From: Karalla daura
Lineage: Eukaryota > Chordata > Actinopteri > Chaetodontiformes > Leiognathidae
Length of the DNA stretch: 64,000 bases
Reading direction: 5' to 3'
Assembly (NCBI GenBank): GCA_029224185.1
Contig: CM055191.1
Coordinates: forward strand, 4,737,036-4,801,035
Positions within the stretch are counted from its first letter, which is position 1. Each line of letters starts with the position of its first letter. A program made the position numbers and the translations under genes. The notes beneath the pieces were generated by a model, which did not search any database, had not been told where the DNA came from, and saw only the letters and a program-made list of their open reading frames with translations. Positions 48,910 to 62,390 of this stretch are shown piece after piece.

Positions 48910-51754
48910 AGACATCGTACGAGGTGATTTTTTTATTATCCATGTTACATATTAGGTGTCAACGCAGAGTATACATGTACAAACATAATTTCTCCAAAAA
49001 TACATCAAACTCAGCTTAGACTTGACTACTAATCAGAAAAAAAAGAAGACTACCTCTCCCAAAATATAGAATGTTCCTCGATGTTGACGTCTTTACCTCC
49101 TGCTAGTTGTTTTGAACTAATCGCTTTGAGTTCCACCTAGAGCACAACCTAGAACAAGCACTTGACGGGTATAGACATACCATAGAAAACACACAAATAC
49201 ATTCATCACCATCGCCTAGAAAGGTTCGACACACCCCTTCCTAATGAACTACAGTCAAACAGTCACTGAGGAGGATGGAAACTGCGATGCATCATCAGTT
49301 CACTGGCCTGAAACGTATGCAGAGATACTTGAGCAGAGAGGTCGGCACTGAGACAAAGTCCGAATCAGTGTGATTCAGACAGTATGAACGCCACACACGT
49401 CCTTTTTTTTCCCAAACTGGACCTGTTAAGCTGTCTTTCTTCAAAAAGACAGAACCAATAGGTGTTTACTTTGTGTAGGTTTTATCGTGACAGATAGCTG
49501 AAATAAACATCTGTATAAAATATAAACTCTGAAACTCGCACCACAGTATTCTAGATTTGTGTGACCTGTTTGCACAAACATGAAATCCTCAGTCGTGTCA
49601 ACAACTCAAGGGGAGGGACGCCACCCTGATGAATCCAATGCCACGTTGTACCTCAGTGTCTCCTTAACCTGTACTGGACAGCAGCAGTGGAAAGAGGCCG
49701 AGACCTGTTGGCTGAATTTTATGGCGTTTCAACACTCTTCAGACTCAAAAAGAAAAGCGCTCTTAATAATTCCCATTCTGATAACTTTCGGACTTTGAGA
49801 GATAACATATATATTTTGGAATGTACAGTAACATCACAGTCTGTTCTGATTTGAAAAAGAAAATCAAAACAAAAAGAAAATCAAAAACAATTACTCAACA
49901 TTATACCTGGTCCGTGTTCACCCATGTAGTTGTGTCACCTGGACAACAGAGCCGTCCTGTCATTCAGCCTCGCTCGTCTATCTGTCGTCTGATTGGTCGG
50001 CTGGTTGAGTCAGCTGACTGACTAGCAGGTACACAACCCATGTAGGCACTATGCAACCACGTCAAAAAAATAAACTTAAGTCGTCTTATCATAGCAATAT
50101 ACTGTGAATATATAATTCTATCTATAAAACAAAAGCCTTCTGGTGGCTCCTAGTTCTAATACGTACAGTAGTCTAAATGTAAAGTATGACAAAATCTAAC
50201 ATAACAAATAAGTAACCTCGTAGCAACATGTGTACAATCTCTTACTTACATACTGCCATGAGAAAGAATGTGGAAACCTCCAGACAAGTTGTTGCTTGTG
50301 ATGCCAAAGTTAAACAAGCAGGACGTTGAGCGTCCCGTCCTTCCTGAATATAAAAGGTGAACGCTGCTTCTCAGGCCTCTCACTGATGGCGGGACATTCA
50401 TCAATGCCGCTTTCTGGCCTCATTTTCCCTCTCAACTCCACATGAACATTAAGCATCGGCTGATGAATGAGCAATTATAAGAGCGGAGGATGATGGAAGC
50501 GTGGGGGATACTGATCCCTCACTGCTCACACGTTAAAATCAAAAGCTGGGAAAACGCTTTCGTATCACATCTACAATGAACATCTGAGATCAGTTTGTAA
50601 ACTTGTTTGAAGAATCTACTAAACACTCACACAAGCGCTTTGGTGCTTTGAAACAACTGCGATTAATCTGGCTCAAAAAATCTCTGATGGCCAAACTTAC
50701 AGATAAAATTTCAATGGGGTCTTAATTATTAGTATTCAGCATAACGTAGCTTCTAACTACACATTAAAATGAAACACAAACTGAAGCCGGCATCAAACAA
50801 TGACCATTAAACACTGCTGGCGCTCCAAAGCTATGTGGTACAAGCAATTACTGTTGTAAATGATTTCAATTTCACATTTCTGTTCGGGCCTGTTCTGGAA
50901 ACACTGAGGCAACACAATCCACACCACGCTGACTTCTGACACATTTTTGTTTCAACACCACGTCCAAGTCTTTGTGATGCTGAGGTTCAGGAGGCAGTTA
51001 GCTTAGCTTAGCACGCAGGCTCTAAGCAGGGGGAAACGGCTATTTCCTGGTCAACCACAGCATCATCCTGTTGTTTTCTTCTGCACAAAACCATAGAAAA
51101 TGGAGGTACTGATAGACAGATCGGCTGCCCCCCCCCAGCTTCTAATCATAGGACTTTTAGCTCCACCATACAAATTGGAGAAAGGTTTCATTCTTCTAAT
51201 CCTGCTCTGGGGAGGAACACATTCCTTGCATTTTGACTCAGAGGCAGTCGAGGTTTATTATCTGATTTACGGGAAATAAATTGGAATCAAAATAACAAGA
51301 TTCAATTTTTGCTTTTTTTTTGTCCCCCTTGCACTTCTTGAACAGTGAGAACACAATCGTTTCTAAGTTACGGTGCCGAAGTGTTGTTCATGAGCACCGT
51401 ATATCACAATATGAGTGTAATCAAAGACAAGTTCTTGCTGATTGTGGCTCAAAGATTTACAAATCACCTGGAGGTTTCGATCTCTTCCCTCATCACTGTA
51501 AAAGATGATAAATGCAAAGGCATATTCCAAAGTTAACAGTACAAATATCAGAGAAACACTAGCAAAGAGGGACATTTATTAACGAGTAGTGCGCTATAAC
51601 GATGTGGGATAGAGGTGATAGAATGGGAGCAACCTGGATTTTGCAACGTTGTTGGGATTTTTTTCTCTTCTTTCTGTTTTGTTTGTACTTAAAACACCGT
51701 TACGTTCGCAGTCTTCGTGTGGCAGCTGGGAAACAGTCATTGCGTCTCGCTCCG
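48910..51754 (-). other. phf1: Probable phf1 3'UTR or immediate downstream flank
   Basis: About 2.8 kb after the phf1 stop is AT-rich, unique-looking and almost free of microsatellites, unlike neighbouring DNA. That is typical of a long vertebrate 3'UTR. Minus-strand AATAAA hexamers occur at 51580-51575 and 51258-51253, and again near 48937. Which is used cannot be decided from sequence. No coding frame is supported. Confidence 0.4.
51575..51580 (-). promoter_or_regulatory. phf1: Candidate polyadenylation signal for phf1
   Basis: AATAAA on the minus strand, about 175 nt downstream of the stop. It is the first canonical hexamer after the coding region. Other copies further on could be used instead. 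Confidence 0.4.
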
Positions 51755-52232
51755 TCAGTACAGACTCACGTTCTCCCACTCCACCAGGTACTGCACCTTC
51801 CCATCGGGCGTGACGCGTCTCGCCAAGATCCTCACCGCCTCGCCTCCTCCCCAGTTCCTGGACACTGTCCCATCTCCTCCTCCAACTGCTGCACCACCTC
51901 CTCCTCCTCCTCCTCCTACTGCATCTCCTCCACCTCCGCCCACGCCACCGCCACCGCCACCTCCTCCTCCATCCATACCAGCCGGGTACGTGGGCAGATC
52001 ACGAAGGATTACGGGCTCCAACTGCTTCTGCCCCAATTGGTGCTGGTGGCTGTGTTGGTGGTTGTGTTGGTGGTTGTGTTGGTGGTTGTGTTGGTGGCTG
52101 TGTTGGTGGCTGTGATGGTGGCTGTGTTGGTGGTTCTGATGGTGCTGGTGGAGGTGGTGGTGGTGATGGCTGCCACTGGAGTTGAGAGGGTATGGGATGC
52201 ACGGTGGTGGTACTCTACAAGTGTCCTCAGCG
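51755..52232 (-). CDS. phf1: phf1 last exon: His-rich tract, Gly-rich tract, C-terminal chromo-like domain
   Basis: The acceptor is a T-rich tract ending TTTTTCAG. The exon encodes 158 residues and stops at TGA (51757-51755). Its order is a Pro/Cys lead, a His-rich tract with H-Q-H-(S/N) units (52040-52168), a short linker, a Gly-rich tract (51869-51970), and the terminal domain EAVRILARRVTPDGK followed by VQYLVEW (51758-51841). The terminal domain is the Polycomb-like C-terminal chromo-like fold that contacts SUZ12 in the family, matching human VRVLARRVRPDG and VQYLVEW. The His and Gly tracts are absent from human PHF1 as I remember it. They are encoded by near-perfect tandem repeats and are probably length-variable. 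Confidence 0.95.
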
Positions 52233-55200
52233 CTGAAAAATAACAAAGACAAATCAGTGCGCTGTTCACCGAGTCATTTAGCTCAGCAGCTTAGCTCAGT
52301 ACATCACAACCATCGCTAATTTGTGACAAATGCGTGTTTTCAAACAAATCACAATATTGGGCCATCAAACTTGCCCTAAATTGCCCCCTAGTGGCCATGG
52401 ATGTTAGATCTGTTCAGTTGCATTGAAATAAAGAGTTTTACCACCTAAAATGTCTCTAAATTATATTTGCGATGCTGTAAACATGAAACAGCAGCTGTAG
52501 AGTAGGCAAAGCCTTCCATGCCAGGAACCACTGACAGCCACTTTTGAAAAGGCCGCCACAGTCATCAGAGTAAAAATCTGCAGTGGCCCAGAATCTAGAT
52601 TCATTCAACATATATTGAAAAATGGATGTACCAAATTTGGTGCTTTTGTCACAGAATGAACAATAGTTCAACTACACTGCCCCCACTATAGCTACACTAG
52701 GGTTGCACTATATATAGCAGATTAATCATTATCATGCATGCATTTATAGAAGTGTTTTCCTATGCAGTATGCATTCACACTCTGTATGTCAATATATTTT
52801 ACCAAACAGAGGAGCAGGAGAAGTATTTATTCATGTATCGTCATGTCATGTAACAGTCGCTTTGATTAAAAGCGTTATTGCATAGCGCATGTTTCTCAAA
52901 TATTGTAATCGGTTGATTGTGAGGTTTATCCAGGAACGACATGGAACCTTTGTATATATATATACACACATATACATTGTGTATATATGATAATTAAGTT
53001 GGGAAGCGTTTCCGAGAACATACAACAGGCTGACAATTTCTGATATGTCTTATTGACTATAATGGAAACAAACAATTGTATTGTATCAAATGCATTAAAA
53101 AAATGTTTTACAAAAACATCTGAGTTTAAAGACAAAACGTGATTTAGTAAAATGTGTAATTGGTTAACTCATTCTGCAGGAGTCACTAAACATGACGATG
53201 ATGCATTAGTGAAACCTGTTGTAGTGGTGGAGGCTCCTGGAGAGGGCGCCGTTCCCGTTGTACGTGGTGTGGTACAGGGCGTACGTCCGCTTGGGAGGCG
53301 AGCTGAGGACGAGATGCAGCAAGATTTAAGGTAAAGTTCCCAAATGAAATAAAATACAGTGATTTATGGACTTATTGTGTATTCATAAGCTGGCTGATAC
53401 CTCTTTTCTCTCTCAACTTCTGTCTAGGCAGAGATTTCTGTTTACTGAAGCTGCACGATTTAAAAATACTCCTTAAACCTAATTTTAGCTCACTTTACTT
53501 CCACCACTGTTTGGCTGGGATGGCATCTGAATTATCTGTGTCTGGACCGAGGTTTAGATCCGGCTCTGCATCACAGCGCCCTCTGCTGAACTTGCTCTTA
53601 TTGCATCAGAGCAGTAACCTGCACTTACCTCAAACTTAGCTCCTCCTCTGACTTCCTGGAGTTGTAGAGGCCGGCCCCTCCCACGTAACCATGGCAACAT
53701 GGCAGGAGCTCAATGGGGTTGGCAGGAACTGGGGGTGGACAAGTCTGGGTACAGGACACACGCGCACACACACACACACACAGAGATCAGCTCATGTAGA
53801 TGCCAATATGATCACAGGATACAATAAAGCTCTGATACCTCCACGCTCAGACATGCATGAACTTATTTCTGCACATTTTCGTGTTAAATGGGTCCACCTC
53901 CATCAGAGTTGATGTATATTTTGCGAGAAGACATAAAAGCTTGAATTCCAGGTCTGCGCACTGCCTGAGAGCAGATCTGGGCAGACATCTAAATCCACAG
54001 CGGCAGCATCAAAGGGTGTGAGTCATGTCATCAAGGCTCATCAGCCGCAGCCGTAGGATGTCTGTTTAAATGTATTACCTCCAGAGCGCTGCTCGTGGAG
54101 CTGCCTGGTTGGACAGGCAGCTCTCCTGAAAGACTCAGGCACCATGAAAAGTAAAAAAAAAAAGAAGAAGAAGAAGGAGAATCAGAGCATCACTGGAGCA
54201 ATCAGTCACTCTGAGCGTCATCTGGGGGGACGCCACCGAAAGGTTTGAGCATTTCTCACCGCTGGACTGTGACATATGGCACCGCACTCGACCCATTATC
54301 ATTCCCTTCTCTGGCATTACTATTAGGATGGAAGATTATTATTCAGTGGCCTTAGTCAACGCCTGTGCCTTTAAATGGATGTTCTCTGTCAATGCTGCAC
54401 TGTCGAGGTGCCAGCGCCACCTGGCCAAACTGTAATCGACTGCAAAGTGCACTTGGAAGGGGTCCCAGGCTATGCATATCAGCATTCCTCCCCTGCTCAC
54501 TTCCCCCACTACAACGAGACCTGCTCCTCCAAGACGGACAGAGATTAGCATCAATCAGAGGGGCACAACGGGGCCTGGATGTGCCAGAGCGAGAGCGAGT
54601 GCAGTGCCGAGCGTATTGTTGCAGGATTACTGTATGTGCACGTGCGCAGATCAGAGTATTGTGTAGGAGGACACAGCACAATGAGCATCCTCTGTTCAGG
54701 ATGCGGTGCAAAAAATAGTAACTGCCACGTGTGACGCTGAGTGTTTCAGTGCGATCCGCTGGGAATTGGGTTTGATGATTGTGATAAATGCCGCGCTGAA
54801 CTGCAGATGTTGATGAAATACATGAGCGGGTTTTTGCGCAGCCAATTTTGCATTTGAATTATACATTTTAACCGAGGCGAGCACGCGACACCCTGTCTCC
54901 CTTTTTTACTCGGAGACTCTAAAGGTGTTAAACATAAAGCGGCAGGAAAAGACTGAGACGGCGAGCTGCACCGGCTGTGAAAAGACACGCGGACTGATCT
55001 AGACTGCGAAATGAACCTTCATCACAGCGCCTGACTGACAGGTTATTTGGATCGCGGGGAGCTGTTTACCTGACTGCGTAAAAAAAAAAGAGCCAAAGCA
55101 GAAAAGAGAAAGAAAATAATCAGCGCGGGTTTTCTGCTCAGACCTCCCTCCTCGCCCTGAGTCGGAGACAGAGGCACTGACCTGTGTCTCCATGATGCGG

Positions 55201-58200
55201 CGCTTTGATTTACGCGACTCTGTACCCCCCACTCTCCTCTGGCAGGGAAGTGACAACGGGCTGAAGGGAACAAAAACACACAGAAATTATTATACGGGCA
55301 GACAGTTAACGTGCCACAGTCAGTTTATTAGTACGTCTCCATAAAAACCTACAGAGACATAAAAACCAGAGACCAAGACCAGAGCAGTGAGACGATATTC
55401 TGGACCATTCCTGCTCCAGTTAAAAACTCAATCTCCTCAAATATATCCTACATTTCTACATCATTTTCCCAGAAACTGAACTTGAAACTGAAAACAAAAA
55501 TGGAGGTCAAAAATGACCCGAAAGGGCTCCTAGAGATGGAAACGTCTCAAACAGCCTGGAATTTGATAACACTGAGTGAATGAAATGAGCAGGTAGAAGG
55601 AATTTACATGCTTATTTTCTTCCTGAAGGCAACACAAAACAGAAAACCATCAGAGCATTTGAGATCAGAGGGATTTGTCCTCATATCATACGAGCATGAA
55701 TGCTTTCACCAAAGTGGGACCTTGAATTTGAGGCAACATGTGTACCGCGTCGACGTCTCTGGCCTGAGGGTGAGACACGTAGAGCGTCTGTCAGTTCTGT
55801 TACAGGCTGCCATTTAGATATTGATATCTCCTCTGTGCAAGTGAGAAATCATTCAAAAAGCCTGTTTCCGGTGCTTTGCATGCAAAGATGATGAGATGAC
55901 CTGATGTGGTGTCAGAGGAGAGAGAGAGGGAGACGAGGGAGTCTCAAACAGAGGTTCAGCCTCTGAGAGACACAAAAATCCACATCCTAATGTAAAGGAA
56001 ATCCTTTAATTTGGTTTAGTCCAGCTGTAGATTCTGAAACAGCTGGATTCAAGGATGATTTTACGCTTTAGAAATGATGTATTTGTATGTTGTTTCTTCA
56101 TGCAAAACTGATTTGGCATTTAAAATTAAATGAAGTTGCTTTATTTTAGATCTTTACTGAGAGCACAAGTATTAAATGTGAAGACAACAGGAGGGTTAAC
56201 TAGTCCATGATTCAGAAGTAAACTTACATTTGATTTTAATAATTTCTTTCTTCTGCAAGCTTCCTCCCAACCAAGACTGTAACATGGTGTCAATCATCAG
56301 CTACAAGAAGCACAGAAACCTTTTCAGCCTCCAATTACCTTAAATGTCACTCAGCGAACAACATACATGAGGTTTCGAGTCAGACTACGACTCTTTCATT
56401 CTTCGTGACTGGTTTGACAGTTGCGCTGAGAAAGCATAAATTTAGACCTCGGGAAACGAATAAACGTATTCATCCTGGCTCTGACGCGGCCATCTCTGCG
56501 CTGTCAATTTGGGAGGCAGAAAAGTCGACTTTGCCCGAGTCAAACCGAATGTCTCCCATGTCTGTCAGGAGAAGCGATGGAGCCTAAAGTGAATCCAGCC
56601 ATTAAAGAACAGGTTTCTTGCAGGCCACTGTAAACCTGCAGAGCAGAGATGCTGGGAGCGAGGGGGGAATTAGACGAGACGTTACGTGGTACGTCGATTT
56701 AAAAGGCTCGCATCGCGTAAATTTGCGCAATCGAGAGGAAAAAAAAGAAAAGCAGCACCACCAATTACACTTCCTTTTAACTCTGCTCCACTGCAAATTA
56801 TGTCATTGGCATTCAGCCTGAATGAGCGCCAGCTAAATGGCACAAATTCTTTAAAATGAAAGCATGTCTGTGAAACCTGCAGACTGCAGTACATGGTGCT
56901 CACACACACACACACACACACTTTGAGATGTACAAGTGTAAGCACATGGGGAGGGTTCTCCTCTTTAAGGGGATTATTAAGGCACTGATACTTTTGCTGG
57001 CGTGTGGAAATTGCAGCCCTTTGATGCCTATGTTAATTGTTCATGCGTAATGACTATGTGCCCTGTGGGAGTGGCAGAGCTCTCGCTGAGATAAGTGCTG
57101 AGCGGAGCGAGCGACACCGTCCTTACGCTGACCTTCTCCGGTGTGTGATGTTGGTCGGCGGGTCGGTGATGAGGGGCGACGAGTCGGACGTCAGCGGAGG
57201 CGGAGCTCGGACCTGGAGCCCGAAAAGACACTTCTTCTTCTTGATCTCCTTCCCAGAGACGAACCTGCAGCACAGGGACAGCTCATGCAGGCCGTCACCA
57301 TTTCCCTACAGTGTATCCTCACTTTATGCGGGTTTCTCAGTCGTCTCTGATGTGATGAATTCAACATTGTGCCCAAGCAGGAACATTTCAAAGGTGGTGA
57401 CATAATTAGAGGCGAAGTTCTGCAGGCTTCTCGTTAGAAATAAGAGAAAAAAAAACACTAAGAGCACTTAAACCTGCAGGCTGGCTATTGTGATTCTGCC
57501 ACAACACCTCGTGTCCTCTCCTGACAAGACAAACTAAGCTGCATAAAGTGCCGCATCTCATCCGGTCTAATCTGCAGCTCCATTTTGTTCCCCTCTTTAT
57601 TCAAAGTCACACATTTCACCTCGCCCGATGCTACGCTTACGCTAAGAAGACTGCTCGATTCGCAGAGAGCCACTCATCGGCCCAGTCATGTGTGGTCACT
57701 ATTTATTCTTCTCATCATATGCGCTGACTTACCTGTCCTTGTGGGAGTTCAGAGCGTTGAGGAGATTGTGACAGCGGTCTTGCCTTGGCGTGTCAGAGAG
57801 CTGCGGGACGGACAGGAATGAAAAATCAAAGCGGTGTTTACACAGTGGATGCTCGTCGGCCTCTAATGCATAAGATCATTTCCCTTTACAGCCGCTGACG
57901 GCGACGGTGTTAATATGGAAAGCTGCTTTTTGAAAGCAGCTGTCATGTGAGGACAGGACAAACAATGAATTTCAATATGTCTTTTGGAAAATTAAAGGAA
58001 AACAACCTCAGACAAACTCTGAGGAGACATTAAAAGACCTCATCGAGTTCAGACTTTGAAACGGAGCCGTGGCTCTCGTCTCATCTTAAAGCAGCTCCCT
58101 CTAACCAGGAGCACCTGCCGGGCCCCGGGAGGTGCTCCAGCAATCAGCAGGGGTGATATATTTAACAAAGATCAAAATAGGACTGCAACCTGTAAACTAC

Positions 58201-59951
58201 AAGCTATGAAGAGCACACACACCTCCCACTCGTCGTGTGGTGTTCTGTCGCTGATTAACACATGCACCGGTGAATAAGCTGAAAGCAAAGGCTGCGGCGC
58301 TGACAGGTCCTACCGTGGCCTGAGCTAATTCATAGATAAACCAACACAGATTAAAGTCACAGATAAACACTTGGAATGTTTTGGAAATGCTGTCGACAAA
58401 TTGCCAGATAAAAGTACGAGATGAAGAGTTGAAACTCTATGACGAAAAGTCAATTTGCACCGCTAAAAATGATGGAGTGCTCTGCATTTTGTTGGGCTCT
58501 CCGCTCTGCAGATGGCAGTAAAGATGAAGTTAATCTACCCTAATCTAAAATTATGGATGAAATAGCAGAAAATAATGGGAAACAGGTGAGTTGTTCAGCT
58601 TCCTCCTCTAAGGTGCTCTTTGTATAAAGGGAAACCAAAGCAACTTGTATAAAAGCATGTTCTTGTATTTTCCACATTTTCACATAATTGAGATGATACT
58701 TAGCTCTCCCTCACCTGTAAAAGGCATGAGGCTGTCCACCTCTGGCCTCCAACATGACAACATGCAATGTCACTTGCATTTGCCACTCTAAATGGCTCTA
58801 CATGTCCAAGTTACCCTTTAAACTCACGTAGAGGTCGTGCTCTTTTTTTAACGTTAAACCTCACTCTAATGGTGATTAATAGGCTCTGAGTCTCAAATGC
58901 AGAAAGGGCTGGCGGCATTTCACATCATTTCATCATGGTGCTTAAACGAGGAAATATCAATACCGCGCCTAGGAGCAACGACTCCCAATTCTCATTGGTG
59001 AAGGACAGGATTTCATGGTCAAAATCAAAGTATTTCCTCTTGCAGCACAGCGAGAGATGGTAGAGCACTAAATGAGCCAAGTCGACCCTGCATTTTAAAC
59101 ACAGAGGGAGAGAGAGTTAGACAATGCAGGGGGCAGAGTTTTTACTGGCTTGTTCCAGGATATTTAATAGCATTTGTGCTCTGACAAACACGAGTGCTCT
59201 ACGATGAAGTGCACTCATGTCTATTCATCAGAACTGCATGAATACATGAGAGAAGGGAAGACAGGGAACATCACCAGGTCATGGGCAGTCTTTGGATGGT
59301 CTCTGGCCCCTTCGCACACACCGAGCACTGGAACTCATAGAACCTGAAAAGGGAAAATCAAGAGACGCATCACTCGACTGCGACATTCACAACCCTCTCT
59401 GCTAATTTTGTTTGTCACTTATAAAACAGATGGCACATTCAGTTTGATCTCCTCTTATGTGAAATATGAATCCTTTGTTTCCAGTCTCACTTGCAAAGAC
59501 AATGCACGACTCTTCTTTTGAAACGCAATGACTACCTCTATCTAAAGGAAAACAAGCAGATTTTCCACCTTGTCATTTAGTCCTAGATAATCACACACAC
59601 CGCGGTGTGTTTTCTCCCCTTGACTGTGCTCGCGATCTCTCGTCTCCAGACATTTTATCATAGGAATCAACCCCAAGTGGAAACAAAGAGACAGATGTAA
59701 TGTTTTCCGTGCTGCAGGTGACCCTGGCGCTCGGCTCGTAACACGACGGCCGTTTGTGCGTCTGTCCTTCTGGATGCGTGTGTTTGGCTGAAGGTCACGG
59801 CAAAAAGATGAAGAGCAGACGCAGTGTGACGGCGGCGCACGCTTACTATTCCAACTGTGAACTCGCTTTTCACTCTTCCTCCATCACCTGCTCGGCAGAT
59901 GTTGTACCAATCCAGCCCCGCTCTCCCCGCCTGTCAATCACAATCTAATCC

Positions 59952-59982
<31 letters not shown>

Positions 59983-62329
59983 TCCTCCTCCCCCTCCCCA
60001 CCCTCAGACAGGTTCGGCAGTAACAAGGTGTCAGGGAGGGGTGTGGAGCTCACACAGATGGCTAATGACAATAATAACTTAATGGATGGATACGTTTTAT
60101 TAGGCGCCTGAGATGCAGCTCTGCGATCAGCGGGCTGTTTGTCCTCGCTGCCTCGTCTCTGAGCTGCGCCCAGAGGTGATGCGTTTCCTCTCCCGGCCCG
60201 CGAGCTGCTCCCGTCCTTGCAGCCAAAGTCACGGAGTGCGTTTACACACGCACCCCTGATTAAGTCTTGCGCTAATTAAGGCAATTCTCTGACAAGTGAG
60301 GCTGTCGCGTAGATGTCTTCATCTGATTATCTTAATCAGAAATCCGCTGCTGGGTTCATTCGTTAATTAGCGAGTTTGACAGGGAATTAATCAGCCACGG
60401 CTTTGATAATCGATAAACGGTTTGTTATTCGTCAAAATCTAAATGCCAGATAGTTGCTGCTGCAGCTAAACATGCTCCACAAATGTGAAAATGCGACTTT
60501 GAGAGGGAAAACCATGTCATCACTTAAAAACTCAGTCCAGCCTCTCCCACTCTCAGGTCCTACTTGTTTTGCTGTTTTCCGGGTTCACCCACATGTATCC
60601 CAGTCTCATTAGCCCCACCCACATCTCCATCTCCAGCCAATCAGCAGCCTCCCCACTCCACACCTGAGCAGTTCAGTTTGGATTTCAGCCAAGAGAGAGA
60701 GACTCGGCCTGAGAGACTCGAGTGGGATCAGATCAGGAATTTGCCTGTTGTTATGTGTAAAAAGGGCTTCTGTAGAGGTGTCTTTCACAGGCTTTGAGCA
60801 GGTTCCACCTCTGAACAGGTCTGGACGTAAACACTGAAAATAAATTGGTTCAAACCCTGACAAGTTGTCTCTGTTGGCTTCTCCTTGCAAACAGTGATGA
60901 GCACTATGGAAAACATGAGGATGGAGGATGGCTAAGATCTCAGAGAAAAGCTTCAGGGTTCAGAGACCCCAGAATGGAACCAGAGAAGAACTATTTCTAG
61001 TCTTTAAACAAGCTCTGCATTGAAGGAATAATTCATTTCCTGGGTCCTCCTCCTCTGCTCCCAAATCCCTTTCACTTTCATCTTCATGTCAAAGATCCGA
61101 TCGTGGCCCGTGACGCTCACCTGTCTCCATAGAGCAGCGGCTTGGTCAGACACTGTGTGCAGGCCTCGTGGAACCACTGACCACAGCTCCCACACTGCAG
61201 CATCTTCAGGTTCCACCTGCGGCACAGGCACAGAAAAATCGAGAGACTTTGAAACAACATCTGCCACCCGGCGAGTTTGTATTGATGCATAATTGAGGGA
61301 GGACTGAAGGCTGACGACTGCAGCTGCCAGTTCACGTTGTCTACTCTGAAATGTGTCTTCAGGTGCAAACTCCCACCGGCTCCTGCTGCTTGTAAAGATA
61401 CTGCAGCTGGGAGACGCTCGCCACAAAACAACGGGTGCGACAAAGCAGCAAAGTGTAAAAAAAACACAGAAAATACATTAAAAAGATAAATTAGTGTACC
61501 TATTTCCACTGAGATGCACCTGCTGCAGCCATAATTCAGGCTGAAGCTACTGTTTGCCACAAGCCTGACGTGCAGGGCAACAATGAAGCCTGGGGATTGT
61601 TTTCTTGATTTTCTAATTGATCGGTTGATTTGTCTTTTGATCACTGGAAAATCTTTAAAAAATGTTGATCCTTCTGTCAACATCAAGTCAACACTGAGTG
61701 GCTTCAGATGTGTAATTTGCCATCATATCAAGAAAGTCAACATTGAGGAATCTTGGCTGACTTTCTTAAAAACATACTTTTAATGTTTTAACATTGATCA
61801 GTTATTAAATAGTTGGCATCGCTTAGTCAAGTGTTAGCATTGGGGCTAGGGTTACATTACAGATTACAAGATATTTGCCAAAAAATCTATTTTTTAGCAT
61901 ATTCTGTCAGATTAATCCATGTGGGAAACATCCCCTGTTTCCTCACACTTCACTTGTACGGAGTGAATACACATGAAATTGATGAATCCCTTCATCTTCA
62001 TTCTGAATGAAATTCATCTATTTAAACTGCACCTGTTTGGGTTGTAAATTGGGGCTGCAACACATAATAATTTTTTGCTCGATTTTGCTCGATGGTTTAT
62101 GAAAAGATGCAAAAAAGATCTCAAGATAAGTTCTTTAACTGACCTTTTTGATAAATTATTTTGTAAAAGCTTAAATCAATTGATTATCAAAATATCTGAT
62201 TATCTTATTACTCAATCTAGCTTAGTCAGCTCTATCTAGCTCTAAAATACAGTTATTTTTCATTCTATATACGTTTTCCTTTACTCCCCAACATATACTG
62301 TTAGTATGTAGAAAAGGCCTCCCGTTACA

Positions 62330-62390
<61 letters not shown>

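Noticed and set aside
49425..49460. Hairpin TGTCTTT...AAAGACA as a small RNA or terminator
   Set aside because: A 7-bp stem is too short for a pre-miRNA, and this kind of terminator does not apply to vertebrate mRNA genes.
51602..52243. Plus-strand 213-codon frame and Pro-rich frames opposite the last phf1 exon
   Set aside because: They mirror the His and Gly repeats of phf1. The minus frame ends in the recognisable chromo-like domain.
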